NCBI RefSeq assembly: GCF_032884065.1
Contig: NC_088872.1
Span: forward strand, 39,933,979-39,997,978
DNA length: 64,000 bases
Direction: 5' to 3'
DNA from: Artemia franciscana
Lineage: Eukaryota > Arthropoda > Branchiopoda > Anostraca > Artemiidae
Below are positions 1-9,989 of the stretch, one piece after another. The position numbers were made by a program, and so were the translations under genes. Each line of letters opens with the position of its first letter. The first letter of the stretch is position 1. The notes under the pieces were generated by a model, which did not search any database, was not told the DNA's origin, and saw only the letters and a list, made by a program, of their open reading frames with translations.

Positions 1-215
1 TGACGTATTGTCTATGTAAAATGAAAGAAGACGAGATTCTTGGCGGTTTTTAAGACTATGAAGTACAAAAAGTTAAAAACAATGGAGTGTGTCAAATTGA
101 AAAGATATTAATGAGTCGAACTCGCAAGGGTAGGAGAAAGTTACTTGTTCGTTGGCTAGGATGCAACTCTGATTTTTGTTCTTGGGTTGCCGCTGAAGAC
201 GTTCACAATGTTTAA
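1..215 (+). pseudogene. Polinton/Maverick-type integrase, C-terminal end with chromodomain (decayed)
   Basis: The frame ending at the TAA at 213-215 reads as the C-terminus of the integrases of Polinton/Maverick elements (the F54H12.3-like family). The link region (GGF, stop, DYEVQKV) is followed by a chromodomain-like segment with LLVRWLG and FCSWVAAEDV, matching the usual 'VKWKGY...FNSWIPASDI' pattern. A TAA at 51-53 stands where the family has a tyrosine, so the copy is dead. The catalytic DDE core would lie left of the window. The family inserts element DNA into host chromosomes. The next reading frame downstream is another Polinton-associated gene, which supports the call. Assignment is by remembered family pattern, not a search. 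Confidence 0.7.
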
Positions 216-225
216 TGATATCTAT

Positions 226-725
226 ATGACATTTATGTCCAATGTCTCTGACCCGCTCTGTGACAATTGGAATAAAACAAGCGATTTTTAGACAAAACTG
301 TTACCCAGCCATCAAATTTTAGGGAAGGTATGAAGATACTCTTGTTTACTTTATTCTTAAAAATATTTATTATATCCTGAGAAAAGATCGTACACATAAT
401 ATAGAAGTTGACTACATGATTGGCCACTCGTTACCGAAGAATGTAGAGAGTCAATTAACTCGGCTGAATATCCCTTTGTCACATTACCATACAAGGAATA
501 TGGTAGTATGACTGGTTTATTTCGTGCAGTCAACAGAAGAATCTCTGCGTGTAAAAATGGTGCATTCCACTTCAACTATTCTATGAAACAGGGCAAGATC
601 TACTTTAGGTCCCCCATCAAGATTGAAATTGTTCATCTCAACGATAACCTGAGAGATATTCTTGGTTTTAACAAAACAAAATCAATAGTAGAGGCACTGG
701 AGGCATCAGTGGGATTGATCGTGAT
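226..725 (+). pseudogene. Polinton-associated protein of unassigned role (decayed)
   Basis: Directly after the integrase remnant, an ATG at 226 opens a frame resembling the start of a small protein family encoded in Polintons: 'SNVS', then 'NKTSDF', then 'TKL', with an in-frame TAG after NKTSDF. A second segment, in frame from about 480 to 725, shows GSMTGLFRAVNRRI, a short sheet-like region ending KIYF, then VHLNDNLRDILGFN, the family's hallmark 'L(S/N)D.L..(M/I)LGF'. Frameshifts separate the two parts. I do not know the established function, though a virion-structural role has been suggested for several Polinton proteins. Similarity fades near 725, where repeat family A begins. Confidence 0.55.
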
Positions 726-779
726 ATTTTTTTTTACAGATTATCCACCGGGCTTCTCATCTGACAATTGTATACACAT

Positions 780-1430
780 CCCCATGGATCCCGGGGCCAA
801 GTGTTGTAAATTGTGGCCCAGGGGCATATAAGGTTTTTATGGAAGGCAGGGTCGCATAAACTTCGAACAGGGCTCAATCGATTATAAATTAGAATAACTA
901 GCGTCATTATTGAGAGTCAAAAGTGATTTGAAAGTCAAAAGATTCAAAAAGAGCCAAGCCTTTTTTTTATCTCGAATACATAATTTTAATAAAGCTACTT
1001 TTTCAAAATAGTTTAAAGATCAAATGACAAAACTCCGGGGTTGACAACACTTCCAAGAGTCTGGGGACAATTGTTGTAAGTTATGCCCCGGAGCACATAA
1101 GGTTTAATGTAAGGGGTGGCCGTATAAGCTTTAGAGATGACTCATTTGTTTGGAAATTGAAAGTTCTATTTACCTTTTGAGAGTCAACAAAAGTGATCGG
1201 AGGGAATCTCCTTTCCCCCACACCTTTTATTATCAAAGTGCATCCGATCAAAATTTTGAGACAGCCATTAAGTTGAAAATAGTCCAACGATCAGATGAAA
1301 AACTACTCGGGTTCAACATACCGCACTGCCCGTCTAAAGGAAGGGTTTAACTTAATCCCAAGGGAACAAAAGTTTTTATGGAAGAGAAGGTCGTATACAC
1401 TTCAGAGGGGACTAAAATGATTTGAAATCT
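780..1430 (-). repeat. Family A dispersed repeat, about 1.5 units
   Basis: This block is the reverse complement of the array at 5560-7186. Landmarks are a 'ggggcatataaggttttta' type segment at 820-840 and again at 1085-1120, and the core 'tcaaaattttgagacagcc' near 1247. No intact coding frame. It begins just after the Polinton remnant. Confidence 0.6.
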
Positions 1431-1479
1431 AAAGTTCTAGTTACCTCTTTTCAGGTTATTTATTAAGAAAAGAGGTATG

Positions 1480-1900
1480 TTTGATTCTATATCTCCTGGA
1501 TGTGCTGCTAGTTGTGCACTGAGATTAGTGAAAAGAGGGCCACCGATTGAAGGTTGTGCACAGCTATCCCCGTCCCCCCTAGCATCGAACCCGACCTCCA
1601 AATGTCCTTCCATTTGCAGTGTCAATGGGAGAATAGGTCTATATACTGCTTGTGAGTGGCTGTCTCTTACGTATTTTTATTCAAGTTCTTTTTGTGTTAC
1701 TAAGTTTTAGACAATAGAAAACTAAAGGTCGTAAGGACCATAAGATGTTTAAGTTTAATTTTTTTGGATTTCCTTGAAGTGCTGCGAGTTGTGCACTAAG
1801 ATTAGTGAAAACAGAGCCAACGTTGGAAGGTTGTGGACAGCCATCCCCTTCTACCCTCTAAGGATCAAACCCGAACCCGTAACATCCTCCCACGATGTTA
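1480..1900. repeat. Direct repeat, two copies of about 110-120 bp
   Basis: The segment at about 1488-1602 ('gctagttgtgcactgagatt') recurs at about 1770-1887 ('gcgagttgtgcactaagatt'), spaced about 280 bp. On the minus strand both copies carry a run like a pol III B box ('ggtttgatcc' in the second), but no matching A box or tRNA fold was found. Nature unknown. Confidence 0.5.
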
Positions 1901-1904
1901 CCGG

Positions 1905-2240
1905 CTACTGACTTCCTTATTGTTATTTTGTTTAACTGTACCAGAAAAGAGGTAACTGATGAACGACATTAATCCTTACAGACTTGCTTGTAGTTACTTT
2001 GTTTAACTGTATCGTTATTTTTTTAACATTTTGTTTAGCTGTAAAATGAAAAAAAAATTATGAACGTTGTTACTCGTTACTGGCTTATTTGTCATTACTT
2101 TATCTGACTGTATTGTTGTTTTGTTAATATTTTATTCAAACGTAACAAGAAAGAGATAACTGATGAATAATCTTACTAGTTACTGAATTTTTTTCGTTAT
2201 TTTTTTTAACTACATCGTTTAACTCTTTTTGAAGTTTCTT
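1905..2240. repeat. Family B tandem repeat, about 100-bp units
   Basis: Units of roughly 70-106 bp share 'tactgacttctttgt', 'ttattttgtttaactgta' and 'gaaagagataactgatgaa'. Unit starts are seen near 1909, 1979, 2079 and 2185. The same family recurs at 7210-7660. It is AT-rich with no coding potential. Confidence 0.6.
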
Positions 2241-2289
2241 CGACAACAACTGCCATTTCAAGATTTCTAAAAGATATATTTATGAAAAA

Positions 2290-3190
2290 TATGAGGTGTA
2301 TGTGTTGGGGGGGGGGGTATTCATCCCCAAATCACTCTGAATCTCAAAAAGGGCACTAGAATTTTTGATTACCAATCCAATAAGACCCCTCAGAAGTTTA
2401 TACGATCACGTTTTCTGTATATACCTTATATGCCCCTAGTGTATAGTTTACAACCCTTGTCCTGAGTGCTCTGGGGAGGGGGGTGTTATCCTCAAAGACA
2501 AAATTTCCAGACCTTTTATTTATGTTGAATAAAATGGCTATCTCAAAATTTAGATTGGGCGTGTTTCGGAAAATGGTGGGTGTGGGAGGGGGCTAGTTAC
2601 CCTCCAATCAATTTCTACTATCAAAAAGAGCACTAGCCCTTTCAATTTCTAATTGAAAGAGCCATTTGCGAAGTTTCTACGACAAAAATAGCCATCTGAA
2701 AATTCAATCAGGTACAATTCGGGAAAATACGATATGTATGGGGGGTTTCCATCCTTCCATCACTCTGAATATCAAAAAGGGCAGTAAAACTTCTGATTAG
2801 CAATCCAATAAACCCCTCCGAAGTTTATAAGATCACTTTTTCTACATAAACATTATCTGCCCCAGGACATACCTTGAATCCCTTGCCTCTAGGGATCTAG
2901 GAAGAGGGGGGTTGTCATCCTTAAACACATGAATTCCAGTCATTTCAACTTCGCTGAACAAAATGGCTATCTCAAAATTTTCATTGGATGTGTTTGGGGT
3001 AAAAGTGGGCGTGGGAGGGGGACTAGTTGCCCTTTAATCACTTTCGAATATTAAAAGGACGCAAGCCCTTTAAATTTGTAGTCGATTGAGCTCTTTTTGA
3101 AGTCTCTACGACACTTCCTTTGGTACAAAGTGCCCTGGTGTAATACCAAAAAATATCTATAATAAATAACACACTGTGCCCAAATCGCTC
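2290..3190 (+). repeat. Family A tandem array, about two units of 430 bp
   Basis: 'ttgattaccaatccaataag' near 2364 recurs as 'ctgattagcaatccaataaa' near 2790. Each unit contains a G-run, 'aatggctatctcaaaatttt' and a 'gggagggggctagttgccct' type core. The array ends with 'acaaagtgccctggt' and 'cgctctttact', where a LINE has inserted. The continuation resumes at 5560. Confidence 0.65.
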
Positions 3191-5533
3191 TTTACTCCTT
3201 ATACAACAACAACTCAACTTTTTCTTTATTCAACTCAAAAAATACACAAACAATATTATGCCCCAACAGAGAGCAGAGCTTGTAAGGCTGGGACAGTGCA
3301 AAAACATAAGAAAAAACATCAACATCTCATCGTAATAATGATTTCAAAATATAATACGGTAAAAGACAAACAATATAGAAAATATAACTCATAAAAGATA
3401 AGTAAATATATAAATATCGGGCAGGAGGGGCGTGAAAGGCCATCCCAGACAAAGGGACACAAAAACAAACACACAAATAAGAAGATCAAATAATTTAATT
3501 TTCCATCATCAATGGTGAATAATCAAAATTTTAGCAAACAATCTTTAATATTTGCTTTTTTAAATTTAGCTGAGATTTTTGCTGAGATTTTTGGGATGGA
3601 TCAAACAGAATTTTATCATTCAGCTTATAATTGTTAGCAATGAAGGGTATTTGGTATCTAATCGAAAACCTTGACCTTTCAGAGCTTACTAAAGGAATTC
3701 GATACATCTTAGACCTCCGACAATCCGAACGAGGAAGTAAAATTAACAGAGATTTGTCATAGAAATAATTTTTAGAATTTTGGATTTGAAAGTGCCATAT
3801 GGAAGTATTTGATATATGTATATCATTTAAATCCAACAAATTTAAGAAGAGGAATAATGTTTTAGTTTCCGAAACATTTTCAAGTTTTGAAGGTCGATGT
3901 AAGAAATTTCCAAGTATTCTTATTGCCCTATTTTGTAGTACTTGTAAGGGTTTTATATGCTTCCAAAATGTATTAAGATATACAACTGAGCAATAATTCA
4001 AATAAGAAGTAATTAGAGAGTGGTAAATTGTTTTTTAAAATGGTAAAAGGAAAAATATTCTTCACACGGTACATCAACCCAATATTTTGAGCAAGTTTTA
4101 ATCTTAAATACTCAATATGATTATGAAATGACAAAAGGGGATTAAAAAAACTCCTAAATAACGATATGATTAGACCCTACAAATTTTTTGATCACCAACC
4201 TGTAGCTCCTCACAAGAAATCTCTCGAGTGGAACGTTTTGAACGACCAAAAACCATAAAATTAGTTTTCGTAAAATTCGGTACTAGATTATTTGAAACAA
4301 ACCATTGATTAACTGAGGTAACACTTATAGTCAGATTTTCGATCAATGTCGATGAATCCCTAGCTTTAACTGTTATAGCTGTATCATCTGCAAATAGAAC
4401 TGCATGGCTAGTATTCTCATGCAAACCTCGGGGAAGATCATTAATATAGATCAAAATAAAAGTGGACCTAATACTGAGCCTTGGGGGATATCAATATCAA
4501 TAAGACTTTTTAAATTAGTCATTTTTCCACCGACATTTACTGTGATTTTGCGTCCGCATAGGTATGATTTAATAATTTGCAATCCTTTCCATCTTATGCC
4601 GGAATTTATCATTTTGTCAAGAAGAATTTCATGATTTAAAGTGTCAAATGCTTTTTTTATATCATAGAAAACAGTAGCCACACGGAAATCATCATCTAAA
4701 CAATCATTTATTTCTAATAAAAGAGCTGCAACTGCTTGTTCTGTCGAACGGTTTGCCCTAAATCCAAATTGATATTTTGTAAAGAAATTTATTTTATCTA
4801 AATAGCTAGAAATCCTTTCTTTTAAAATTTTTTCAAACACTTTAGATAATGGCGATAAAATTGCAATTGGACGATAATTACTTACATCAGATTTATCGCC
4901 TTGTTTATACAACGGAATTACTCGGGCAATTTTCCATCTACTAGGAAATATACCTGAATTGATACTCAAATTGAAAATGTGGATAAGTGGTTCAAAAATA
5001 ACTCCGGCAATACTCTTTAACAAATTTGTTGATAATTCATCATGTCCCACTGAATTACCATTTTTTGTATTTTTGATAATCTTATGGAATTCAGCAAAAC
5101 TAACAGGGACCAGAAATATGCTCGTACATTCATTGGGGGGTAAATATTCTTTATGCGACCTGTAAGGGGACAAATCTATTCCTGCTGCAACAATCGCTTG
5201 ACCAACACCAGTAAAATAATCACTAAACATATTAGCAACATCTTGCGGTTCTCTAACTTCTACACCATTTGTATTAATTAATACCTTAGGATGTGATAGC
5301 TTTTTTTTTTCCAATTTTCTCCTTAATTAAATTCCAAGTTTTTCGAGGAGAATCAGAATTTTTAAATGAATTTTCATAATACACTCTTTCATTTTCTCTA
5401 AGAATCCTTACTAACAGATTCTTATAGTTTTTAAAACGTATTATATTTAATTCAGTGGGATACTTCATTTTAATTTTATATAAGCGATTTTTTTCATTAA
5501 TAGACCTCAAAAGCGATGCATTTACCCATGGTT
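3190..5533 (-). mobile_element. 5'-truncated non-LTR retrotransposon (CR1/Jockey-group LINE)
   Basis: A LINE on the minus strand, inserted in the family A array. The 5' end is truncated near 5533, inside the linker between endonuclease and reverse transcriptase, so the endonuclease is absent. The 3' end lies near 3190-3215 and finishes in a short (TTG)n-like microsatellite instead of poly(A), as in CR1/L2-like clades. A diverged second copy of the same 3' end lies at 54420-54990 on the plus strand. The target sequence looks like 'ctttact/ctttacc', seen on both sides, but the duplication is too short to be firm. Confidence 0.8.
3531..5533 (-). pseudogene. Reverse transcriptase of the 3.2-5.5 kb LINE, frameshifted
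   Basis: Four frame segments read right to left. 5533-5286 is the pre-RT linker (WVNASLLRSINEKNRLYK). 5314-4451 holds the fingers and palm: SNYRPIAILSPLSKVFEKIL, QFGFRANRSTEQAV, YDIKKAFDTLNHEIL and DIPQGSVLGPLLF. 4454-4170 starts YINDLPRGL and carries the catalytic FADDTAI (near 4380-4400). 4001-3531 is the C-terminal thumb/tail (LQVLQNRAIRIL). Frameshifts near 5300 and 4452 and lost frame at 4170-4001 show it is dead. The RT motifs themselves are clear. Confidence 0.85.
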
Positions 5534-5559
5534 ATTATCATTACTTATCGTTCTTTACC

Positions 5560-7186
5560 ACTGTGAATTTCATACGATCACCCTTTATACCTAATATGTC
5601 CCCAGAGCATAGCTTACAACCTTTGCCCTGAGGGCTGTGGGGGAGGGGGGTTGTCATACTCACATACATCATTCCCAGACCTTTCGACTACTTTGAACAA
5701 AATGGTTGTCTCAAAATTTAGATTGGATGTGTTTGAGGAAGTGGTGGGCGTGGGAGGGGGGCTAGTTGCCCTTCGATCACTTTCGACTATTAACTAGAAC
5801 TTCTGATTACCAATCTCATGACTCACCTTTGAAGTTTATACGATCACCCTTTCTATATATACCTTATGCATATATACCGTATTTATTATACCTTAATTAT
5901 ACCTAATTATACGTTATTTATTATACCTTATTTATTATACCTTATAGTTATACCTTATTTCTATATTATACCTTATGCCCCCAGGGCATAACTTACAACT
6001 CTTGCCCTAGGGCCTGTGTGGGGTTTTTCATCTCCGAAGACATAATTTTCAGACCTTACACTTACTTTGAACAAAATGGCTATCTCAGAATTTTAATTGG
6101 ATATGTTTGGGGAAATTAAGGGCATGGGGGGAGGGGTTAGTTGCCCTCCAACGATTTTTGACTATTGAAAAGGGCGCTAGTCCTTTCAATTTCCAATCGA
6201 ATAAGCTCTTTTCGAAGTTTCTGCTACAACAAATGCCCATCTAAAAATTTCTATCAGATGCCTTTCGGGAAAATATGAGGTTGGGGGGGGGGGGGTATCC
6301 ACCCTCTGGTGGCTTTCAATCATAAAAAGGGCACTAAAACTTCTGATTACCAATGCAATGAGCCCCCTCCAAAGTTTATACGATAACCCTTTCTATATAT
6401 AACTTATTTGCCCCCAGGGTACAACTTACAACCCGTGCCCTGAGGTCTCTAATGGGATGTCATCCTCAAAGACGTAATTTCAGGACCTTTCATTTACTTT
6501 CGACAAAATGGCTTTCTCAGAATTTTGGTTGGATGTGTTTGGGAAAATGATGGGCGTTGGGGGGGAGCGGTTGTTTGCCCTCCAATCACTTTCTACTATT
6601 AAAAAGGGCACCAGCCCTTTCAATTTCTAATCAAATGAGCCTTTTTCGAAGTTTTTACGACAACAAACGGTCATCTCAAGATTAATATCCGATACAATTC
6701 GGGGAAAATACGAGACGGTTCAGGGAGGTATCCATCCTCCCATCACTCTGAATCTCAAAATGGGCAAAACAAAACTTCTGATTAGCAATCCAATAAACTC
6801 CCTTGGAAGTTTAGATGATGATCCTTAACAGGATGACTCTATATAAGCCTTATATGCCCCCAAACATAGCTTACAGCCCTTGCCTTTAGGGCTGTAGGGG
6901 GTGTCATCCTCAGATACATAATTTCTGGACCTTTCAACTGCATTGAACAAAATGACTATCTCAAAATTTTGATTGGATGTGTTTGGGGAAATGATGGACG
7001 TGGGAGGGGGATTAGTTGCCCTCCAATAATTTTCGACTATTAGAAAGAGAACTAGCCCTTTCAATTTCAAATCGAATAAGTCTTTTTTAATTTTCTACCA
7101 CAGCTTCTTCGATACGAAGCGCCCTGGTCTAAAACTGAAAAATAAAAAACAATAATAATACATTGTACCCACATCGCTCTTTACTT
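5560..7186 (+). repeat. Family A tandem array, about 3.5 units of 430-450 bp
   Basis: The marker 'aacttctgattaccaat' occurs near 5797 and 6339 and as 'aacttctgattagcaat' near 6774. The first spacing is lengthened by an AT-rich minisatellite at 5868-5975. Each unit contains 'aacaaaatggctatctcaga', a G-rich run, 'agttgccctccaat' and 'aaaaagggcactagcccttt'. The array ends with 'cttcgatacgaagcgccctg' near 7108 followed by an 8-bp hairpin at 7187-7208. The only longer frame, on the minus strand at 6825-7070, is not supported as a gene. Confidence 0.7.
5868..5975. repeat. AT-rich minisatellite
   Basis: Irregular tandem copies of a unit of about 12-17 bp close to 'ttattataccttatt', inside a family A unit. 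Confidence 0.75.
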
Positions 7187-7208
7187 AGGCAGCGCTATTT
7201 CGCTGCCT
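7187..7208. repeat. Perfect 8-bp hairpin at the end of family A
   Basis: AGGCAGCG at 7187-7194 pairs with CGCTGCCT at 7201-7208 across a 6-nt loop. It separates family A from family B. The comparable position near 28770 has no intact hairpin. Confidence 0.6.
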
Positions 7209-7209
7209 A

Positions 7210-7660
7210 TCATTTTGTTTAACTGCAACAGAAAAGAGATAGCTGATGAATGAAGTTACTCCTTTCTGTCTTTTTTATCGTTATTTTGTTTAACTTTATT
7301 GTTATTTTGTTGATATTTCTTTAACTGTAATGGCAAAGAGTTACACTTATTACCTATTAATTGTATGAATTATTTATATTAACTGTAATGGAAAAAAGTT
7401 AATTAATATATTGTGTAATATATTAGTATGTTGTTGATATTTTAGTTATATTTTGTTTAACGGTACCACGATATAGATAACTTATGAATGATTTTACTTG
7501 CTACTGACTTCTTTGTCGTTATTTTTTTTTACTGTATTATTATTTTGCTAATATTTTGTTTAACTGTGACAGGAAAGAGATAATTGATGAATGATGTTCA
7601 TCGCTACTGACTTCTTTGTGATTATTCTGTCTGACTGTATTGTTATTTTGTTCACCAGTC
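7210..7660. repeat. Family B tandem repeat, second locus
   Basis: Same units as at 1905-2240. Markers 'gctactgacttctttgt' are near 7500 and 7602, with a weaker one near 7264. It runs directly into a family C element. Confidence 0.6.
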
Positions 7661-7663
7661 AAA

Positions 7664-8620
7664 CAGTTCGTGGTAACGAACTGTAGTCAGAAGCGACCCG
7701 GCTCAATAGTAAACGAAACTCTAACAAATAGAATTTTGATGCTAAAAGATACATCAAAGGAATTGGATTTTCATGCTGATTTTAAATATATAAGTTTCAT
7801 CAAATTTAGTCTTTGTCATAGAAAGTTACGGGCCTGAGAAAATGTGCCTTATTTTGGGAAATAGGGAAAAACACCCCCTAAAAGTCATAGAATCTTAACG
7901 AAAATCACACCATCGCATTCGGCGTATCAGAGAACCATATAGCAAAAATTTCAAGCTCCTATCTACAAAAATGGGGAATTTCGTATTTTTTGCCAGAAGA
8001 CAAATCACGGGTGCGTGTTTATTTGTTTGTTTGTTTTTTTGTTTTTTTTTCTTTTCCCCAGGGGTCATCGTATCGACCAAATGGTCCTAGAATGTCGCAA
8101 GAGGGCTCATTCTAACGGAAATGAAAAGTTCTAGTGCCCTTTTTAAGTGACCAAAAAAATCGGAGGGCACCTAGGGCCCCTTCCACGCTCATTTTTTCCC
8201 CAAGTCAACGGATCAAAATTTTGAGATAGCCATTTTGTTCCGCACAGTCGAGAACCATAATAACAAATGTCTTTGGGAATGACTTACTCCCCCACAGTCC
8301 CTGGGGGAGAGGCTGCAAGTTACAAACTTTGACCAGTGTTTACATACAGTAATAGTTATTGGGAAGTGTACAGACGTTTTTCGGCGGATTTTTTGGTTCG
8401 GGGGTGGGGTTGAGGGGAGGGGGCTATGTGGGAGGATCTTTCCTTGGAGGAATATGTCATGGGGGAAGAGAAATTCAATGAAAAGGTGCAGGGTTTTCTA
8501 GCATTACTATAAAAAAACAATGCAAAAATAAACATGAAAAAGTTTTTTCAATTGAAAGTAAGGAGTAGCATTGAAACTTAAAACGAACAGAGATTATTAC
8601 GCATATGAGGGGTTCTAAAA
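7664..8620 (+). repeat. C/D element, 3'-truncated copy
   Basis: Starts with a small palindrome (CAGTTCGT-GGTA-ACGAACTG) followed by 'gcgacccggctcaatagt', like the copies at 11407, 48237 and (minus strand) 44665. It includes the shared core (about 8115-8260) and breaks off after 'cgcatatgaggggttc', just where the first long hairpin of the full element begins. Not protein-coding. Confidence 0.75.
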
Positions 8621-8744
8621 TCTCTCCAAAATCTAAAAATCTAAAATCTAATCAAAATCTCTGGTCTCACGTTCGATTCCTACACCCGAGAAAAAACCTT
8701 TGATGTCGGGTTATAAAGGCTCCCTTAACCAAAACGCGTCTTGC

Positions 8745-8970
8745 ATAAGCGGCTTGAGGAATGCCTTGAGGAAACATCTCGAAGAAAAAAAAACGTCTTG
8801 AAGAAAAAACATCTCGAAGAAACAAAGGTCTCGACGAAAAAATGTCTTGAAGAACAAAATGTCTGGAAGAAAAAACGGTTTGAAGAAAAAACAATAGCAC
8901 TTGCGTCTTAGTGAAGGCCCTGAGGGGAAATTATTTTGAAGAAAAAGAAATCTTGAAAAAAACATCTCTT
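8745..8970. repeat. Minisatellite, about 16-bp unit
   Basis: Roughly a dozen imperfect copies of a unit close to 'gtcttgaagaaaaaac'. Overlapping Phe-rich reading frames on the minus strand (8667-8965) come from this repetition and are not genes. Just upstream, near 8668, is an isolated B-box-like string 'gttcgattcc' without a tRNA fold. Confidence 0.7.
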
Positions 8971-8974
8971 AAAA

Positions 8975-9390
8975 CTATTACATAACAACCACCTGTGCGT
9001 TGCACCTGCGTCTTGCCCTGAGAGATTCGCCAGTAAAGCTATTAAAGAAGAAAAGAGCAGCCCCTATGGGCCTGTTTGAATAGATTGATAGCATACTTGG
9101 GTCCGGTTAAACAGGAGTTCAGTTGCACAAAGATTCTCTCAAATGGAGTTGAGTTGCATTGGAGCTCAGTTACATAGGTTGAGTTTCACTCAAACCCCTT
9201 TTTTCCAATGTAGATCGTCAACGCAACACTATAATGTTTTTTGTGGCCAATAAATACATTTGAAGTTTACGCCTTCCACATACACATTTTTTGTAAGGGC
9301 TCTTAAGGAAAGTTGGCCAAAGGGTGCAAGTCCTGCCTATGACCCACCAAAATATTGTAATGCCCCACAGTAAGGCAAATGTCCCACGTT
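8975..9390. other. Unannotated spacer
   Basis: No coding frame, RNA gene or terminal repeats recognised. Contains a few irregular copies of a 'gttgagttgcattgg' type motif near 9115-9190. Confidence 0.4.
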
Positions 9391-9394
9391 TGGA

Positions 9395-9985
9395 CTAACA
9401 GACCTAGACCATCAATCATGACAAGACGAATCCAAGAAGCAAGGGCCAATAGTATTGAAAAAGTATCTGAAGTAATGATAAACAAAAATGATGGACAAAG
9501 AAATTCATGGTTAGAATATTTGCGAAAATGACAATTACAACGAGTTAAAAACGAAAGTGAAGATCAAAGAGATGTATGGTGAAAAAGTAAGTGGCAATCA
9601 AAATTACGAGTTAAAATGAAATATGTGGTTACAAAACATGTGACAACGAGGATAAGAACGAATCAGAAATGAAATTGAAGAACAAAGAAGGCATTTTAAA
9701 TAGTTTCCTAGTACCTAGAGGGAAAAAACAGTAAATCAACAATTGCTCAAAATAAACAAACTGGACAATCAAATAGGAAAAGATAAAGAGGACGGTCTGA
9801 AAAATATAAATTCACGGGTGAAAATGAACAACATAGACCATCAAATGTGACAAGATCAATCCGAGCAACAAAGGTATAAGGCATTGAAAAAATGTTTGAA
9901 GTAATGATAAACGAAAACGAAGAACAAAGGAGTATCTGGTTATAATACTTATGAAAACGACAATTACAACGAGTTAAAAATGTGG
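9395..9985 (+). pseudogene. Degenerate coding array of basic repeats, possibly transposon-derived
   Basis: Two stretches about 430 bp apart ('accatcaatcatgacaagac' near 9408 and 'accatcaaatgtgacaagat' near 9836) match over about 150 bp. Read in frame and allowing CGA-to-TGA decay, they give segments such as QLQRVKNESEDQRDV and RIRNEIEEQRR. Basic/acidic units of this kind precede the Rep domain in many Helitron proteins, and the Helitron at 35.6-39.7 kb has a comparable array. No Rep or helicase motif is present here, so the assignment is an inference. Confidence 0.35.
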
Positions 9986-9989
9986 ACAG

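Noticed and set aside
8667-8965. Two Phe-rich minus-strand frames
   Set aside because: They are generated by the 16-bp minisatellite.
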